NCBI GenBank assembly: GCA_016872895.1
Contig: VGYT01000006.1
Span: forward strand, 1 to 38,881
Direction: 5' to 3'
Length of the DNA stretch: 38,881 bases
Source of the DNA: Planctomycetota bacterium
Lineage (GTDB): Bacteria > Planctomycetota > Phycisphaerae > FEN-1346
Under the pieces are notes generated by a model. That model did not search any database. It was not told the origin of the DNA and worked only from the letters and a program-made list of their open reading frames with translations. The translations under genes and the position numbers were made by a program. Positions 8,583 through 18,663 of this stretch are shown piece by piece (within the stretch, counting starts at the first letter, position 1; each line of letters starts with the position of its first letter).

Positions 8583-11500
8583 ATGCGACGCGTCCTTCTG
8601 ATCCTGATCATCCTGGGCGTCCTGGGCGGGCTCGCCCTGGCTATCGCCTGGTACCTGCACCAGGGCACCACTGCCAAACTGCTCGCGCGGTCGGAACTGG
8701 CCATGCGCGGCCAGCAGTACGATCGCGCAATGGAACTGGCCGACGCGGTTATCGCGAAGGAGCCGGCGAACTGGATGGGCCACTACCAGCGGGCCCAGGC
8801 GTGTCTTCACCTGGGACGGTACGACGAGGCCCGCGCCTCGCTAGGGGAGGCGGCAAAGCACGGCCCCACCGGCGTGACCGTCGAGTTGGCCGTGGCCGAG
8901 ACGCACGCCATGCCCGCGCGGCAGTCGCTGGCGTCGGCGGAGTCTCCGGTCAGCGTTGCGAGCCTGACGCAGGCGATCAGCGGCCTGCGGCAGGCCAACG
9001 ATTTCCTCGCCGGCGTCCAGGCCAGGGACGAGACGGACGTCTTGGACCTGCGGCAGGCCGCCGGCCTCAACCTGATCCTGATCGGCTCAGCCCAGCGCGC
9101 CTTGAGCAACAGGTTGGACAAGGAGGCCGATGTTGCCGAGGTTGCCCGCGACCTGAAGACGCGGGACGCGAAGCGCCAGGCCGCCCAGGATGCCCTGGCG
9201 CAGTCCAACGCATCCGTCGGCGCCGCCGTGGACGTCCTGCTGGACGTCGTGAAACGCGACCCGAAACGCGGCGCGGCCGCCCGCGCGCTCGTGGAGCAGT
9301 GCATCAGCCGCAACGACCGCCAGATGCTGGCCGCCGTCCGCCAGGCGATCATGTCCCAGGCCGACCCTCCCGTTGTGGCCGCCGTGTTGCTCATCATGCA
9401 CGATGCACATGCCGCCGACGACACACGAACCACCGCCGAAGACGCCCAGAGGCTCCAGGGGGCCGCCCGCGAACTCGACGCCATCCTCGGCAGGCATCCG
9501 AAAGACATCGAGGCGAAACTGGCGCGGGCCGAAACGGCCCTGCGCCTTTCCGACTTCGCCCGCGCCCAGGCGCTCTGCGAAGAGGTGATTGAGGCCAAGC
9601 CGGCCCAGGACCAGCAGGGCCGGGCCAGGTTCATCAACGCCCGCGTCCTGATGGCCCTGAACAAATGGGCCGACGCCGAGCGGGCGATGCTGGCGCTGAA
9701 AACCGAATCCCCCGGTCTGGCCGCGGCCCACTACGCCTATGCAATCGCGGCACTGGCCACGGGCAAGAAGGAACTGGCCCGCGAGGCGATGCGAACGGTG
9801 ACGAAACTCGACCCCGCGCACGCGGGCGCCCGCCGATACCTGGCGGAATCGCTCCTGGCTGGCGGATTCGCGCCCGAGGCCTTCCCGGACGCCAAGGCCT
9901 ACTACGATGCGCACCCCGAGGACCCTGTGGCCCTCGGCCTTTACGTGCGCGCCGCCGAGGGGACCGGCCAGACCGGACTGGCCCAGCAGGCCATCGAGAA
10001 AGCCTTGAAAGACCATCCTTCGCGGGCCGACATGCTGCTGGCCGTCTATGATGGGTACAGCCTTCTGGGCATCAGAGACAAGGCCGCGGACGCGGCCCGC
10101 CGCGCGGCCGACTGCAAGCCGGCGAACCTTGTGGAACGACTCGCGGTTGCCCGCGCCCTGGTGCTGACGGACCGGGTGTCCGAAGCCGAGAAGTTGCTGG
10201 GCGATGAACTTGCCCGGGACCCTAAGGACGCCCGCCTCCACTTCGAACTCGCCCGCCTCTACGCCTCAACCGACCGCGCGTTCCAGGCCATCGAGGAATA
10301 CCGCACCGCCGCGGACTTGGACGAGCACAATATGACCTATCAGGAAGTCCTGGCCCGGGCGCTCTTTGACGCCGGCCTGCTGGACGAATGCCTCAGCCAG
10401 TGTCAGGCCATCCTGGGCCGGGACCCGAGCAACACGCTGGCCCCGCGGCTGATCAGCCAGGTGCGGCTCATCCGCGGCGAGATTAACATCGAGGAAATGC
10501 TTCGGCAGGCCGGGCCCGAGGCGCCGGCCGGCCTCTACCTGGCGCAGATTTACCTCTCCAACGGCCTGCCTGGGCGCTGCGTCGAAATCTGCGAGGCCAT
10601 ACTCAAGAAGAAGCCGAACGACGCCGACGCCCGCGTCCTGCTTGGCCAGGCATACCTCGTGCTCGGCCAGGACGACAAGTGCATCGAGCAGTGGGCTGCG
10701 CTCGTGAAGGCGTCGCCGGACCAGTTGACCGCGTACCTGCGGCTGGCGGTCGTCCTGGCCCGGCGGTCGAAGCCGGAGCAGGTCCAGACCGCGCTGGCGG
10801 CCGTGCCCGGCGCGCGGCAGGACATGGTTGACATGGCGATGGGCTGGCTCTTCGACCGGCTGGGCCGCGTCGATGCCGCCGCCGATGCCTACGGCCGTCT
10901 CGCCGGCCGCAAGGGCGCCCCGGAGCAGAGTCAGAACCTTGCGCGGCTGTTCCGGGCGCAGGCGCTGGCTCGCGGCGGGCGCGTGGACCGCGCGCTGGCC
11001 GAACTGGACCTGTTGGCCGCCAGCCGTCCCTGGCAGCGCCAGGCGCTCCTGGGCAAGGCGCAACTGCTGGCCGCGTCCGACCGGGGCAAGGAGGCCGCGG
11101 CCGTCCTGGCGGACCTCCAGAAGATCGCCGCTGAGAGCCAGAGCGGCCGCATGTGGGAACAGATCGCCGCGCTTCACGTCCAGATTCGCCAGATCGACGA
11201 GGCGCTGGCGGCGTGCGACAGGTTGCAGGAACTCCTGCCTTACCACGTGCGGTCCTACTTGATGCGGGCCGCCGTCCTTTCGGATGCCGGCAAGTTGCAG
11301 GACGCCGCCGAGTGCTACCGCAAGGCCATCGAGAGGCAACCGGGGAACTTCCGCATCCATCTTCTGCTCGCCAGGACGCTTGACGCCGACGGCAAGCCCC
11401 TTCTTGCCGTCGAAGCCCTGAAGCGCCTGGAAACGATGGGGCAGACGGGGCGGGCCATCGCCCTCTTTGAGCAGGGCGACATGTTCACGCGATGGGGCGT

Positions 11501-13139
11501 TCAGGCCGACGCCGCCGCCTGCTTCGAGCAACTGGCGAAACTGGGCTACGCGGGCGACCCGCGGCTCCAGCGCGCCCTGGGCCATGCGTTCGCCTGCCTC
11601 GGCATGAAGGACCGGGCGCGGGAAATCCTGGAGAAAATCCCTGAATACGCATCGCAATACGTCTCGGCACGCCAGGCGCTGGCCGACCTGGAGGACACCG
11701 ACGAGGCCAAACTTCAAGTCCTGGGCAGCATCGACCGGGCCAAGCCAGGCCGCCCCTCCGTCCTCGTGCAGGAGATGAGCATCCTCCTGTTGGCCAAGCG
11801 GCCGGCCGACGCCGTAAAGCGGTACCAGGACTTCATCGCCCAGCAGCCCGCCGGGGAGCCCCTGGCAGACGAGGCGCCTTTCCTGGCCTCCCAGGCGCTC
11901 CTCACGGCGAACAACCTCGCGGGCGCGGCCGACCTCGTGCTCCAGATGGCCGAGGACACGCAGAGGCCCAGGTGGCGGCAACTGGCCGCACTGCTCCTGG
12001 CCGAGGACAGGCCCGAAGTCGCCAAGGCCCAGTTGCCGCCGGTGGGCGAGGCGGGAATCTATGAGGCGCTGCTCGGCCTGGCCGTGGCCTCCCACACGGG
12101 CGGCGCGACGGCCCCCTGGAAGGACCGCCTTGCGCAGATTCAGCAGAGTGCCGGGCAGACGACCCCGGCCCCGCCGCTGCCGGCGGCTTACAAGGTGCTG
12201 GCGGCCCTGGCGTCCGGGTCGAAGGCCGAGGCCGAGGCTGAACTGGCGAAGGTCCCCGCCATCACCGGCGTCAGCCGCGGCGTCGCCGCCGAACTGGTGG
12301 CGGCGGCCGGCCGCGACCCGAAGGCCCCCCAGGAGGCGGCCAGGCTGCTTCGCGCCGCCCTTGCCGCCGACCAGGGCATCCCGCTCCTGGCCCAGAAGTG
12401 GGCCATGCAGGCGCTGAAGGCCCGTCCCACATGCCAGTGGGCCGCGGCCCTCGTCATGCAGACCAGGCCTGATGCCGCGATGTCGCAGGAAGTCCTGGGG
12501 ACGCTCCAGCCGGGCGATTGCCCCCTGGCCCGGACAATCCAGGCGGCCCTGGCCTTCAACGATAAGCAATATGACAAGGCGGCGGAAATCTGGGCCGCCG
12601 TGGCCCAGGCCGACTCTGGACACCGCCATGAATCGCTCATGAACCAGGGGCTGGCACTTGAGAAGGCCGGACGCCTGGCAGAGGCCCTTCCGCTTTACCG
12701 CCAGGTCTGGGAGGCCACGCAGAACCCGGCCGCGGCGAACAACGCGGCTTACCTCACGACCCAGTTGCACGCGCAGGATGCGGCCATGCTGGCCGATGCC
12801 CAGAAATGGGCCGAGGCCGCGGTGAAGGCATCCCCTCAGACGGCGGCCTTCCGCGACACCCTGGGCTGGATCGCCCACCTGCGGGGCCGCCACGATGAAG
12901 CCTCGGCCGAACTGTGGCGGGCCGTCAAGGGGCTGCCCGACTCGCCCGAAGTGCACTACCACCTGGGCGCCGTCGAGGCCGCCATCGGACGCAAGGAACT
13001 GGCCCGCTGGCACCTTGCCGCGGCCGTCAGCCTGGGTGAGAAGCAGAAGGCCGGCGACAAGACGGTGGCCGTAGGCGTAACCGAGGCCGTGCGTTCCGCC
13101 CGCGAGGCCCTCGCAAAGATGGAACAGCCCAAGTCGTGA
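8583..13139 (+). CDS. Large PrsT-like TPR protein of the PEP-CTERM/EPS system
   Basis: GGAGGAGG RBS before ATG at 8583; N-terminal TM then many TPR-type repeats; directly follows the exosortase. Confidence 0.85.
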   Translation: MRRVLLILIILGVLGGLALAIAWYLHQGTTAKLLARSELAMRGQQYDRAMELADAVIAKEPANWMGHYQRAQACLHLGRYDEARASLGEAAKHGPTGVTVELAVAETHAMPARQSLASAESPVSVASLTQAISGLRQANDFLAGVQARDETDVLDLRQAAGLNLILIGSAQRALSNRLDKEADVAEVARDLKTRDAKRQAAQDALAQSNASVGAAVDVLLDVVKRDPKRGAAARALVEQCISRNDRQMLAAVRQAIMSQADPPVVAAVLLIMHDAHAADDTRTTAEDAQRLQGAARELDAILGRHPKDIEAKLARAETALRLSDFARAQALCEEVIEAKPAQDQQGRARFINARVLMALNKWADAERAMLALKTESPGLAAAHYAYAIAALATGKKELAREAMRTVTKLDPAHAGARRYLAESLLAGGFAPEAFPDAKAYYDAHPEDPVALGLYVRAAEGTGQTGLAQQAIEKALKDHPSRADMLLAVYDGYSLLGIRDKAADAARRAADCKPANLVERLAVARALVLTDRVSEAEKLLGDELARDPKDARLHFELARLYASTDRAFQAIEEYRTAADLDEHNMTYQEVLARALFDAGLLDECLSQCQAILGRDPSNTLAPRLISQVRLIRGEINIEEMLRQAGPEAPAGLYLAQIYLSNGLPGRCVEICEAILKKKPNDADARVLLGQAYLVLGQDDKCIEQWAALVKASPDQLTAYLRLAVVLARRSKPEQVQTALAAVPGARQDMVDMAMGWLFDRLGRVDAAADAYGRLAGRKGAPEQSQNLARLFRAQALARGGRVDRALAELDLLAASRPWQRQALLGKAQLLAASDRGKEAAAVLADLQKIAAESQSGRMWEQIAALHVQIRQIDEALAACDRLQELLPYHVRSYLMRAAVLSDAGKLQDAAECYRKAIERQPGNFRIHLLLARTLDADGKPLLAVEALKRLETMGQTGRAIALFEQGDMFTRWGVQADAAACFEQLAKLGYAGDPRLQRALGHAFACLGMKDRAREILEKIPEYASQYVSARQALADLEDTDEAKLQVLGSIDRAKPGRPSVLVQEMSILLLAKRPADAVKRYQDFIAQQPAGEPLADEAPFLASQALLTANNLAGAADLVLQMAEDTQRPRWRQLAALLLAEDRPEVAKAQLPPVGEAGIYEALLGLAVASHTGGATAPWKDRLAQIQQSAGQTTPAPPLPAAYKVLAALASGSKAEAEAELAKVPAITGVSRGVAAELVAAAGRDPKAPQEAARLLRAALAADQGIPLLAQKWAMQALKARPTCQWAAALVMQTRPDAAMSQEVLGTLQPGDCPLARTIQAALAFNDKQYDKAAEIWAAVAQADSGHRHESLMNQGLALEKAGRLAEALPLYRQVWEATQNPAAANNAAYLTTQLHAQDAAMLADAQKWAEAAVKASPQTAAFRDTLGWIAHLRGRHDEASAELWRAVKGLPDSPEVHYHLGAVEAAIGRKELARWHLAAAVSLGEKQKAGDKTVAVGVTEAVRSAREALAKMEQPKS

Positions 13140-14089
13140 ACCCGGAGAATCCTGCTGCCGCCGGCACGCCTTTGCCCTCCGCGGACAGGACGCACATGCT
13201 CAGTTTCGACGTGGAGGAGTACTTCCAGGTCGAGGCTGCCGCCCACGTCATTCCGCGCGACCGGTGGGACTCCACTCCGAAGCGACTCCCGACCGCCGTT
13301 GACCGCATTCTTGAGATGCTGGCATGCCGCGCGGCGACCGCCACGTTCTTCGTGCTCGGCTGGGTCGCGCGGCACGAACGGGACGTCGTCCGCCGCATCG
13401 CCGGGGCAGGGCACGAGATCGCCTCGCACGGCTGGGGGCACCGGATGCTCGGCAGCCTGACGCCGGCGGATTTCCGCCGCGACCTGCTGGACAGCCGCGC
13501 CCTCCTGGAGGACATCGCCGGGCAACCTGTGATGGGTTACCGCGCGCCGACGTTCTCAATCACCCACAAGACGGCCTGGGCGCTGGACATGCTGGCCGAG
13601 GCGGGGTTCGCGTACGACTCCTCCGTCTTTCCCATCCGCCACGACCGCTATGGCGTTCCGGATGCGCCGGTGTGCCCCCACCGTGCCGTCGGCCCGGGGG
13701 GAGGAAGCATCCTGGAGATTCCGCCCCTCACCGTTCGCCTGGCGGGGGCCAACTGGCCCGTGGGCGGCGGAGGGTACCTTCGCCTGCTGCCGGTCCGCTT
13801 CGTGGCGGCGGCCCTGCGCGCTTCCGCTCGCGGCGGGTGGCCGGGCTTGCCACGGCGTCGCCCTGGCGAGCCGGGGATGCTCTACCTGCATCCCTGGGAA
13901 CTTGACCCCGACCAGCCCGTCCTTCCGGTGGGGCGTCTGTCCCGCTGGCGCCATCGCGTTGGCCTTCGCGGGACGGCCGATAAACTGGCGCGGCTTCTTG
14001 CGGAGTTCCGTTTCTCATGCGTGAAGGGGTGCGGCATACTGGAAGTCCCGCCGACGGAGACCTTCAGTTACGGGAATCGGGAATCGTAG
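13136..14089 (+). CDS. Polysaccharide deacetylase (NodB-like, DUF3473 type)
   Basis: Overlaps the preceding stop (GTGA); LSFDVEEYFQVEA, GHEIASHGWGHR, GYRAPTFSIT, LYLHPWELDPDQP. Confidence 0.9.
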   Translation: MNPENPAAAGTPLPSADRTHMLSFDVEEYFQVEAAAHVIPRDRWDSTPKRLPTAVDRILEMLACRAATATFFVLGWVARHERDVVRRIAGAGHEIASHGWGHRMLGSLTPADFRRDLLDSRALLEDIAGQPVMGYRAPTFSITHKTAWALDMLAEAGFAYDSSVFPIRHDRYGVPDAPVCPHRAVGPGGGSILEIPPLTVRLAGANWPVGGGGYLRLLPVRFVAAALRASARGGWPGLPRRRPGEPGMLYLHPWELDPDQPVLPVGRLSRWRHRVGLRGTADKLARLLAEFRFSCVKGCGILEVPPTETFSYGNRES

Positions 14090-14096
14090 TTCGGCA

Positions 14097-14117
14097 GTCG
14101 GCCGTCACGTGGCCGAC
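14097..14117. repeat. Hairpin GTCGGCC-gtcacgt-GGCCGAC between convergent genes
   Basis: Perfect 7 bp arms at the junction of convergent CDSs; no U-tract, so terminator role uncertain. Confidence 0.45.
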
Positions 14118-16561
14118 CAGGGCGACGTGTTCTCTTCCCGCATCGGCGAACCCCGCACGAACGTGTCCACGAACGGCCCGTAGAGCAGCACCCCGGCTAT
14201 GCCGCCCGCCACGGGAAGGATGACCGACGTCATGTCGGCCCCCCCCGCGGGCAGAAACAGTTGTCCCGCCTCAAGCGCAACGGCCGCCGCCGCAACCGCT
14301 ATGGCGGCAACGGCTGCCGATGCGCGGGCCGACTCCTCGCGGGGCCCCGCCAGGCTTCGCGCCAGCAATCCCATCACGGCGAAGGCGGTGAACTCGCGGG
14401 CCACCTGTCCGGCCGCGCTCAGTTCCGACTGGTAGTAGAGGCCCGTCAGGGGCACGCGGACCGACCGGATGACGCCCTGCCACAAGCCGTCCGGCGGCCA
14501 CGCGAACTCCAGCGGCCACCACTTCGTCCACACGATCCCCGCCGTCCAGGCCAGCAGGAGGCCGGCCTTGATCCATCCGCCGTGCCGCGCCCAGAACGGC
14601 GTCTCACAGACGCCCGGCCGCGCCGCCGGGCCGAAATGCATCGCCAGCCATCCCCCCGCGCCTGCGCCGGCTGCGCCCAGCACCACGTCCGTGGCGCTGG
14701 GGTAGCGCGACACCACGAAGAGTTGCAGCAGTTCGATGGCGGCGGCGAAAAGCAGCCCCCAGCCCGCCGCCAACCGCAGCGGATGCCGCCTTCCCCGCGC
14801 CAGGAGAACGATGAGGTATCCTATCGGCGCCATCAGGGCGGCATCCGACAGCACGCCGTAGAGATCCAGTCGCGCCGCATCGGCCAGCGGAATGAGGTTC
14901 ACGTGGCCGTCGCTGAACTTATGATAGACTTCGCTGGGCCGGATCGTCAGGTCGAACGGCAGCAACTGGTACAGGGCCAGCGCCACGGCGTACCCGCTGA
15001 GAATCTTGGCGGCCCGCTCCTCCTGCACGTGTTCCTGCCACAGGCCGCGGGCCCAGCATGTGACCCGCGCGCCCGCCAGGAACCAGATGACGATTCCTAT
15101 GACGCCGCCGGCCGATTCGGCCAGCATGTCGTTGAGCGAAACCGTCCGCGCCGGGAAGTAGAGTTGCGTGAACTCGATGCCCACGCTGAGCGCGGCCGCC
15201 GCCGGCGCGGTGCACAGGGCGATCGCCCAGCGGCGCCGCCGCGAGTTCTCCCGCGTAAGGACGCCCATCGCAAAGAACGTCAGCGGAATGAAAAGCAGCA
15301 GGTTCGCCACCAGGTCGGCGCGGCCGCCGACGAAAATAGACAGGTACGGCGTCCGCAGGAACTGCGAGACGGCCTCGCCGAACGGCCTGCTCTGGAAGTG
15401 CAGCGGCACAAGGCTCCCGTAAACCACGAACGCCAGGTACGCGATCAGCAGGATGCCGTACGCGCGGCCAGGGGCCGCAAGGCCGGACGCCCGCTCGCCC
15501 GCGAGGCCGGCCGGCGGTTCGGCAGGCCCGCGGCGGGTCGGGAGACCCGCCGCGCGGCGGCTCTCCTGAGCCGCCGCGCCCGAGGTGTGCGCCGCCGGCG
15601 CCGCCGCGTATGACGGAACCAGGAGCAGGGCGATCAACTCGCCCCAGGCGAGGGTCGCCACGGCGGCCGTTTGCACGATGCCCCACCGAAGAAACAGGTC
15701 CCACTGCGAGAGGACCGTCTGCCGGTCGGGCCCCAGCAGAAACCGCGCCGCCGGGAACGTGATGCCGTACTTGGTGAGTTCCGGCACGAGTCCCAGTTCA
15801 AGAAGCAGCCAGCCGGGGACCACCAGGATGCCCGTGGCGGCCATCGCCGCCGCGACCCGGCCCGCCGTCGGTTGCCGCCAGGCGTGGGCTAACGCCGCGG
15901 CGTTCAGCCCTATCAGCAAGACCAGCAGCATCAGAAAGACGCCGCCCGGATACGGCTCCGCCCGAATCAACTCGGTCAGGTTGTCGGTGTTCGCCCAGTC
16001 TATGACTACGAAGTGCACCAGCAGCAGGCAGGGGAGGTTGAAGAGCAGCAGCCCCAGGCCCGCCTGCACGCCCCGGAACATGCCGGACTTCCGCCACGCC
16101 CCTACCGCCGCGCTGCTGGCCATCAGCAGAAGCATCGGCCCGCCGTACAGCGCAAGGAAGCGGCAGATGAACTCCCAGTCCCACCCCCAGCCCAGCGTTT
16201 GTGAGCCGAGGATGTCGCCGAGGCTCTCAGTCGTGACGGAAAGACGAAGCATGAACCACGCGGCCAGGGCTGCGCACGCCGCCCACAACGCGGCGCCCAA
16301 CGAATACCGCGGGCTCCGCAGAATCCTGTCAGCCGCCCACGCCGGCGCGAACCCCGTGAAGAGAAGGACCAGCGAAAAGGCGGCGGCCGATACGTCGAGG
16401 CGGCCCTCGGGGAAAAGTTCGCGGACGTTGTACGGAACGCCCGGCGCCCCGATGAGGATCTCCATCGCTGCCGCCGCCGCCGCGACCCCGGCCGCAAACA
16501 GCCCCAGCGCCAGGCCCCGCCGGGGCGGACCGGACGCTGCCGCTGTAGGTTCAAGGCCCAT
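14105..16561 (-). CDS. Large VanZ-like membrane protein with three apparent VanZ modules
   Basis: 818 aa, multi-TM; repeated pattern P(L/F).F ... (I/L)E..Q(L/F)F.....: SLVPLHFQ..IEFTQLYFPART..ND; QLLPFDLT..IELLQLFVVSRYPSATD; KWWPLEFA..LEAGQLFLPAGGADMT. Confidence 0.7.
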   Translation of the reverse strand: MGLEPTAAASGPPRRGLALGLFAAGVAAAAAAMEILIGAPGVPYNVRELFPEGRLDVSAAAFSLVLLFTGFAPAWAADRILRSPRYSLGAALWAACAALAAWFMLRLSVTTESLGDILGSQTLGWGWDWEFICRFLALYGGPMLLLMASSAAVGAWRKSGMFRGVQAGLGLLLFNLPCLLLVHFVVIDWANTDNLTELIRAEPYPGGVFLMLLVLLIGLNAAALAHAWRQPTAGRVAAAMAATGILVVPGWLLLELGLVPELTKYGITFPAARFLLGPDRQTVLSQWDLFLRWGIVQTAAVATLAWGELIALLLVPSYAAAPAAHTSGAAAQESRRAAGLPTRRGPAEPPAGLAGERASGLAAPGRAYGILLIAYLAFVVYGSLVPLHFQSRPFGEAVSQFLRTPYLSIFVGGRADLVANLLLFIPLTFFAMGVLTRENSRRRRWAIALCTAPAAAALSVGIEFTQLYFPARTVSLNDMLAESAGGVIGIVIWFLAGARVTCWARGLWQEHVQEERAAKILSGYAVALALYQLLPFDLTIRPSEVYHKFSDGHVNLIPLADAARLDLYGVLSDAALMAPIGYLIVLLARGRRHPLRLAAGWGLLFAAAIELLQLFVVSRYPSATDVVLGAAGAGAGGWLAMHFGPAARPGVCETPFWARHGGWIKAGLLLAWTAGIVWTKWWPLEFAWPPDGLWQGVIRSVRVPLTGLYYQSELSAAGQVAREFTAFAVMGLLARSLAGPREESARASAAVAAIAVAAAAVALEAGQLFLPAGGADMTSVILPVAGGIAGVLLYGPFVDTFVRGSPMREENTSPWSAT

Positions 16562-16795
16562 CTCTGTCCCGTGTCAGTCCGGGCTTGCCCCGGCGTCGCC
16601 CTGGCAAGCCGCGTACGCGGCCCGTGGCCGCCGTAATAAGGTTGCCGGCACATCGCCGATATGTGAAGGTATCCAACCGGATGAGCGTATTCAAGGCGCT
16701 GCCGCCTGCTCACCGGCTTTGTGTCTGAGAGATTTGCCGAACCTCGCGGATTCGGTAAGCCGAGATTACCAGTACGGGTCCCGACGGCGGCGGTG

Positions 16796-16886
16796 CGGCG
16801 ACGCTTCAAGGCGGCGGGCGCCGCTTCAAGGCGGCGCGGCGACGCTTCAAGGCGGCGCGGCGACGCTTCAAGGCGGCGCGGCGCCG
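16796..16886. repeat. 20-21 bp tandem repeat (GGCGACGCTTCAAGGCGGCGC), about 4 copies
   Basis: CTTCAAG at 16804, 16824, 16845 and 16866. Confidence 0.85.
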
Positions 16887-16920
16887 CTCCGCAACAGGCG
16901 CAAGGCGGGGAAACGAGTTC

Positions 16921-18045
16921 ATGGGCGAGAACTCTGGCCAGGGCGCACGGGCCGCGACGGCGCAGGATCCGTTCCGCGACGCCGTCGCCGTGCTGATGGC
17001 GGGCGGCGCGGGCACGCGGTTCTGGCCCCTCTGCACGCCGGACGTGCCCAAGCAGTTTCTGCACGGGCTTGCGGCCAAGCCGCTCTACGTCCAGGCCGCC
17101 GAGCGGGCTCGCGGCCTGGTGCCGTGGGACCGCATTCTCGTCATGACCCACGCGCGGTTCGCCAGCCTGGTGCGCGACCAGACGCCGCACGTGCCGCAGG
17201 CCAACGTCATCCTTGAGCCGATGCGGCGGAACACGGCCGCCGCCATCATCCTGGCCGCCGTCATTGTCAACCGCCGCCGGCCGGGAAGCATCATGATCGT
17301 CATGCCGTCTGACCATGTCATCGGCGACCTGGAAGCGTTCCGGCGCACGCTGGCGCGTGCGGCGGCCCGCGCCGGGCGGGGCGGGCTGGGAACCATCGGC
17401 ATCCCGCCGTCCTGTCCCTCGACGGAGTTCGGCTACCTGCGGCTGTCCGGCCCGCCCGGCGGGGACGAGCCGGTGCGGGTCGAGCAGTTCGTTGAGAAGC
17501 CCGACCGCGCCCGGGCCGAGGAGTACGTGGCCTCCGGTCGCTTCCTGTGGAACAGCGGCATCTTCATCTGGCGCACCGAGGCGCTGCTGGCGGCCGCCTC
17601 GCGCCACCTGCCGCAGGTTTACGGCCCCATCGCCGCCCTGGGCCAGGCGGTGGACACCGATGCGTTTGCCGCGCGGGCACGCGAGGCGTTCGAGCGCATC
17701 GAGTCGATCTCCGTGGACTACAGCATTATGGAGAAGACCGAGGACGTGTGGGCCGTGCCGGCGGCTTTTGCATGGAACGACGTGGGCAACTGGCTGACCG
17801 CCGCTGACCTTTTTGCGGCCGACGCCGGCGGCAATCGCGTCCGCGGCCGGGTGATTCTGGACGAGGCCCGCGGCAACCTCATTATCTCGACGTCGGGCGC
17901 GCCCGTGCTTGTGTCGGGCATCAGCGACTGCGTCATCGTGCAAGGTCCCGCCGGCACCCTCATCTGCGGGAAGGGCAGCGTCCCGGGCCTCAAGCCCCTC
18001 GTGGAACGCCTTCTGAGCCGCGACGTACCTGGGCCGCGACCGTAA
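16921..18045 (+). CDS. manC: Mannose-1-phosphate guanylyltransferase
   Basis: VLMAGGAGTRFWPLCTPDVPKQFL; MPSDHVIGD; VEKPDRARAEEYVASGRFLWNSGIF; SVDYSIMEK. Confidence 0.9.
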   Translation: MGENSGQGARAATAQDPFRDAVAVLMAGGAGTRFWPLCTPDVPKQFLHGLAAKPLYVQAAERARGLVPWDRILVMTHARFASLVRDQTPHVPQANVILEPMRRNTAAAIILAAVIVNRRRPGSIMIVMPSDHVIGDLEAFRRTLARAAARAGRGGLGTIGIPPSCPSTEFGYLRLSGPPGGDEPVRVEQFVEKPDRARAEEYVASGRFLWNSGIFIWRTEALLAAASRHLPQVYGPIAALGQAVDTDAFAARAREAFERIESISVDYSIMEKTEDVWAVPAAFAWNDVGNWLTAADLFAADAGGNRVRGRVILDEARGNLIISTSGAPVLVSGISDCVIVQGPAGTLICGKGSVPGLKPLVERLLSRDVPGPRP

Positions 18046-18094
18046 GGGAGCGGAGCCTTCGGCGGCCACCACGGCACCGCTCCCTTACGGTCGC
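18036..18094. repeat. 18-bp perfect inverted repeat GCGACCGTAAGGGAGCGG ... CCGCTCCCTTACGGTCGC
   Basis: Arms 18036-18053 and 18077-18094; same core as the 1714-1812 repeats; contains the manC stop codon (TAA 18043-18045). Confidence 0.9.
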
Positions 18095-18141
18095 GCCTCT
18101 GATACTGCGCCCGCGCGCTGAAAGGGCGCTGAAAGGTCGGC

Positions 18142-18621
18142 ATGGTCTTGACAGCCGCGGAAGATGATCGCTGGATGCACGAGGCCCTGCGCCTGGCCCG
18201 CGATGCCCTCGCGAAGGACGAGGTGCCCGTCGGTTGCGTCATCGTGCATGAGGGCCGCCTGGTCGGCCGGGCGCACAACCAGCGCGAGACCCTCCGGGAC
18301 CCCACGGCCCACGCCGAGATGATCGCCATCACGCAGGCGGCCGAGGCGCTGGGCTCGTGGCGCCTCGGCGGGTGCACCCTCTACGTTACACTCGAGCCGT
18401 GCGCAATGTGCGCGGGGGCGATGGTCCTGGCGCGGATCGACCGCCTCGTTTACGGCGCGTGCGACCCGAAGGCGGGGGCTGTGCGCTCCGTCTTCCGCTT
18501 CCTGGACGAGCCGCGGCTCAACCACCGCGTCGCCGCCACGGCGGGCGTGCTGGCCGAGGAATGCGGGGCCGTCCTGACGGAGTTCTTTCGGAGCAAGCGC
18601 GGCCGGGAGGAAGCGGACTGA
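18142..18621 (+). CDS. tadA: tRNA adenosine(34) deaminase
   Basis: [57 protein letters not shown]. Confidence 0.92.
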   Translation: MVLTAAEDDRWMHEALRLARDALAKDEVPVGCVIVHEGRLVGRAHNQRETLRDPTAHAEMIAITQAAEALGSWRLGGCTLYVTLEPCAMCAGAMVLARIDRLVYGACDPKAGAVRSVFRFLDEPRLNHRVAATAGVLAEECGAVLTEFFRSKRGREEAD

Positions 18622-18663
18622 GCCGCAAAGAAGGCGAGGACCGCAAGGAATGCTGACGCCCCG

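Noticed and set aside
16796-16886. CRISPR array
   Set aside because: Near-contiguous 20-21 bp units with no spacers and no cas genes
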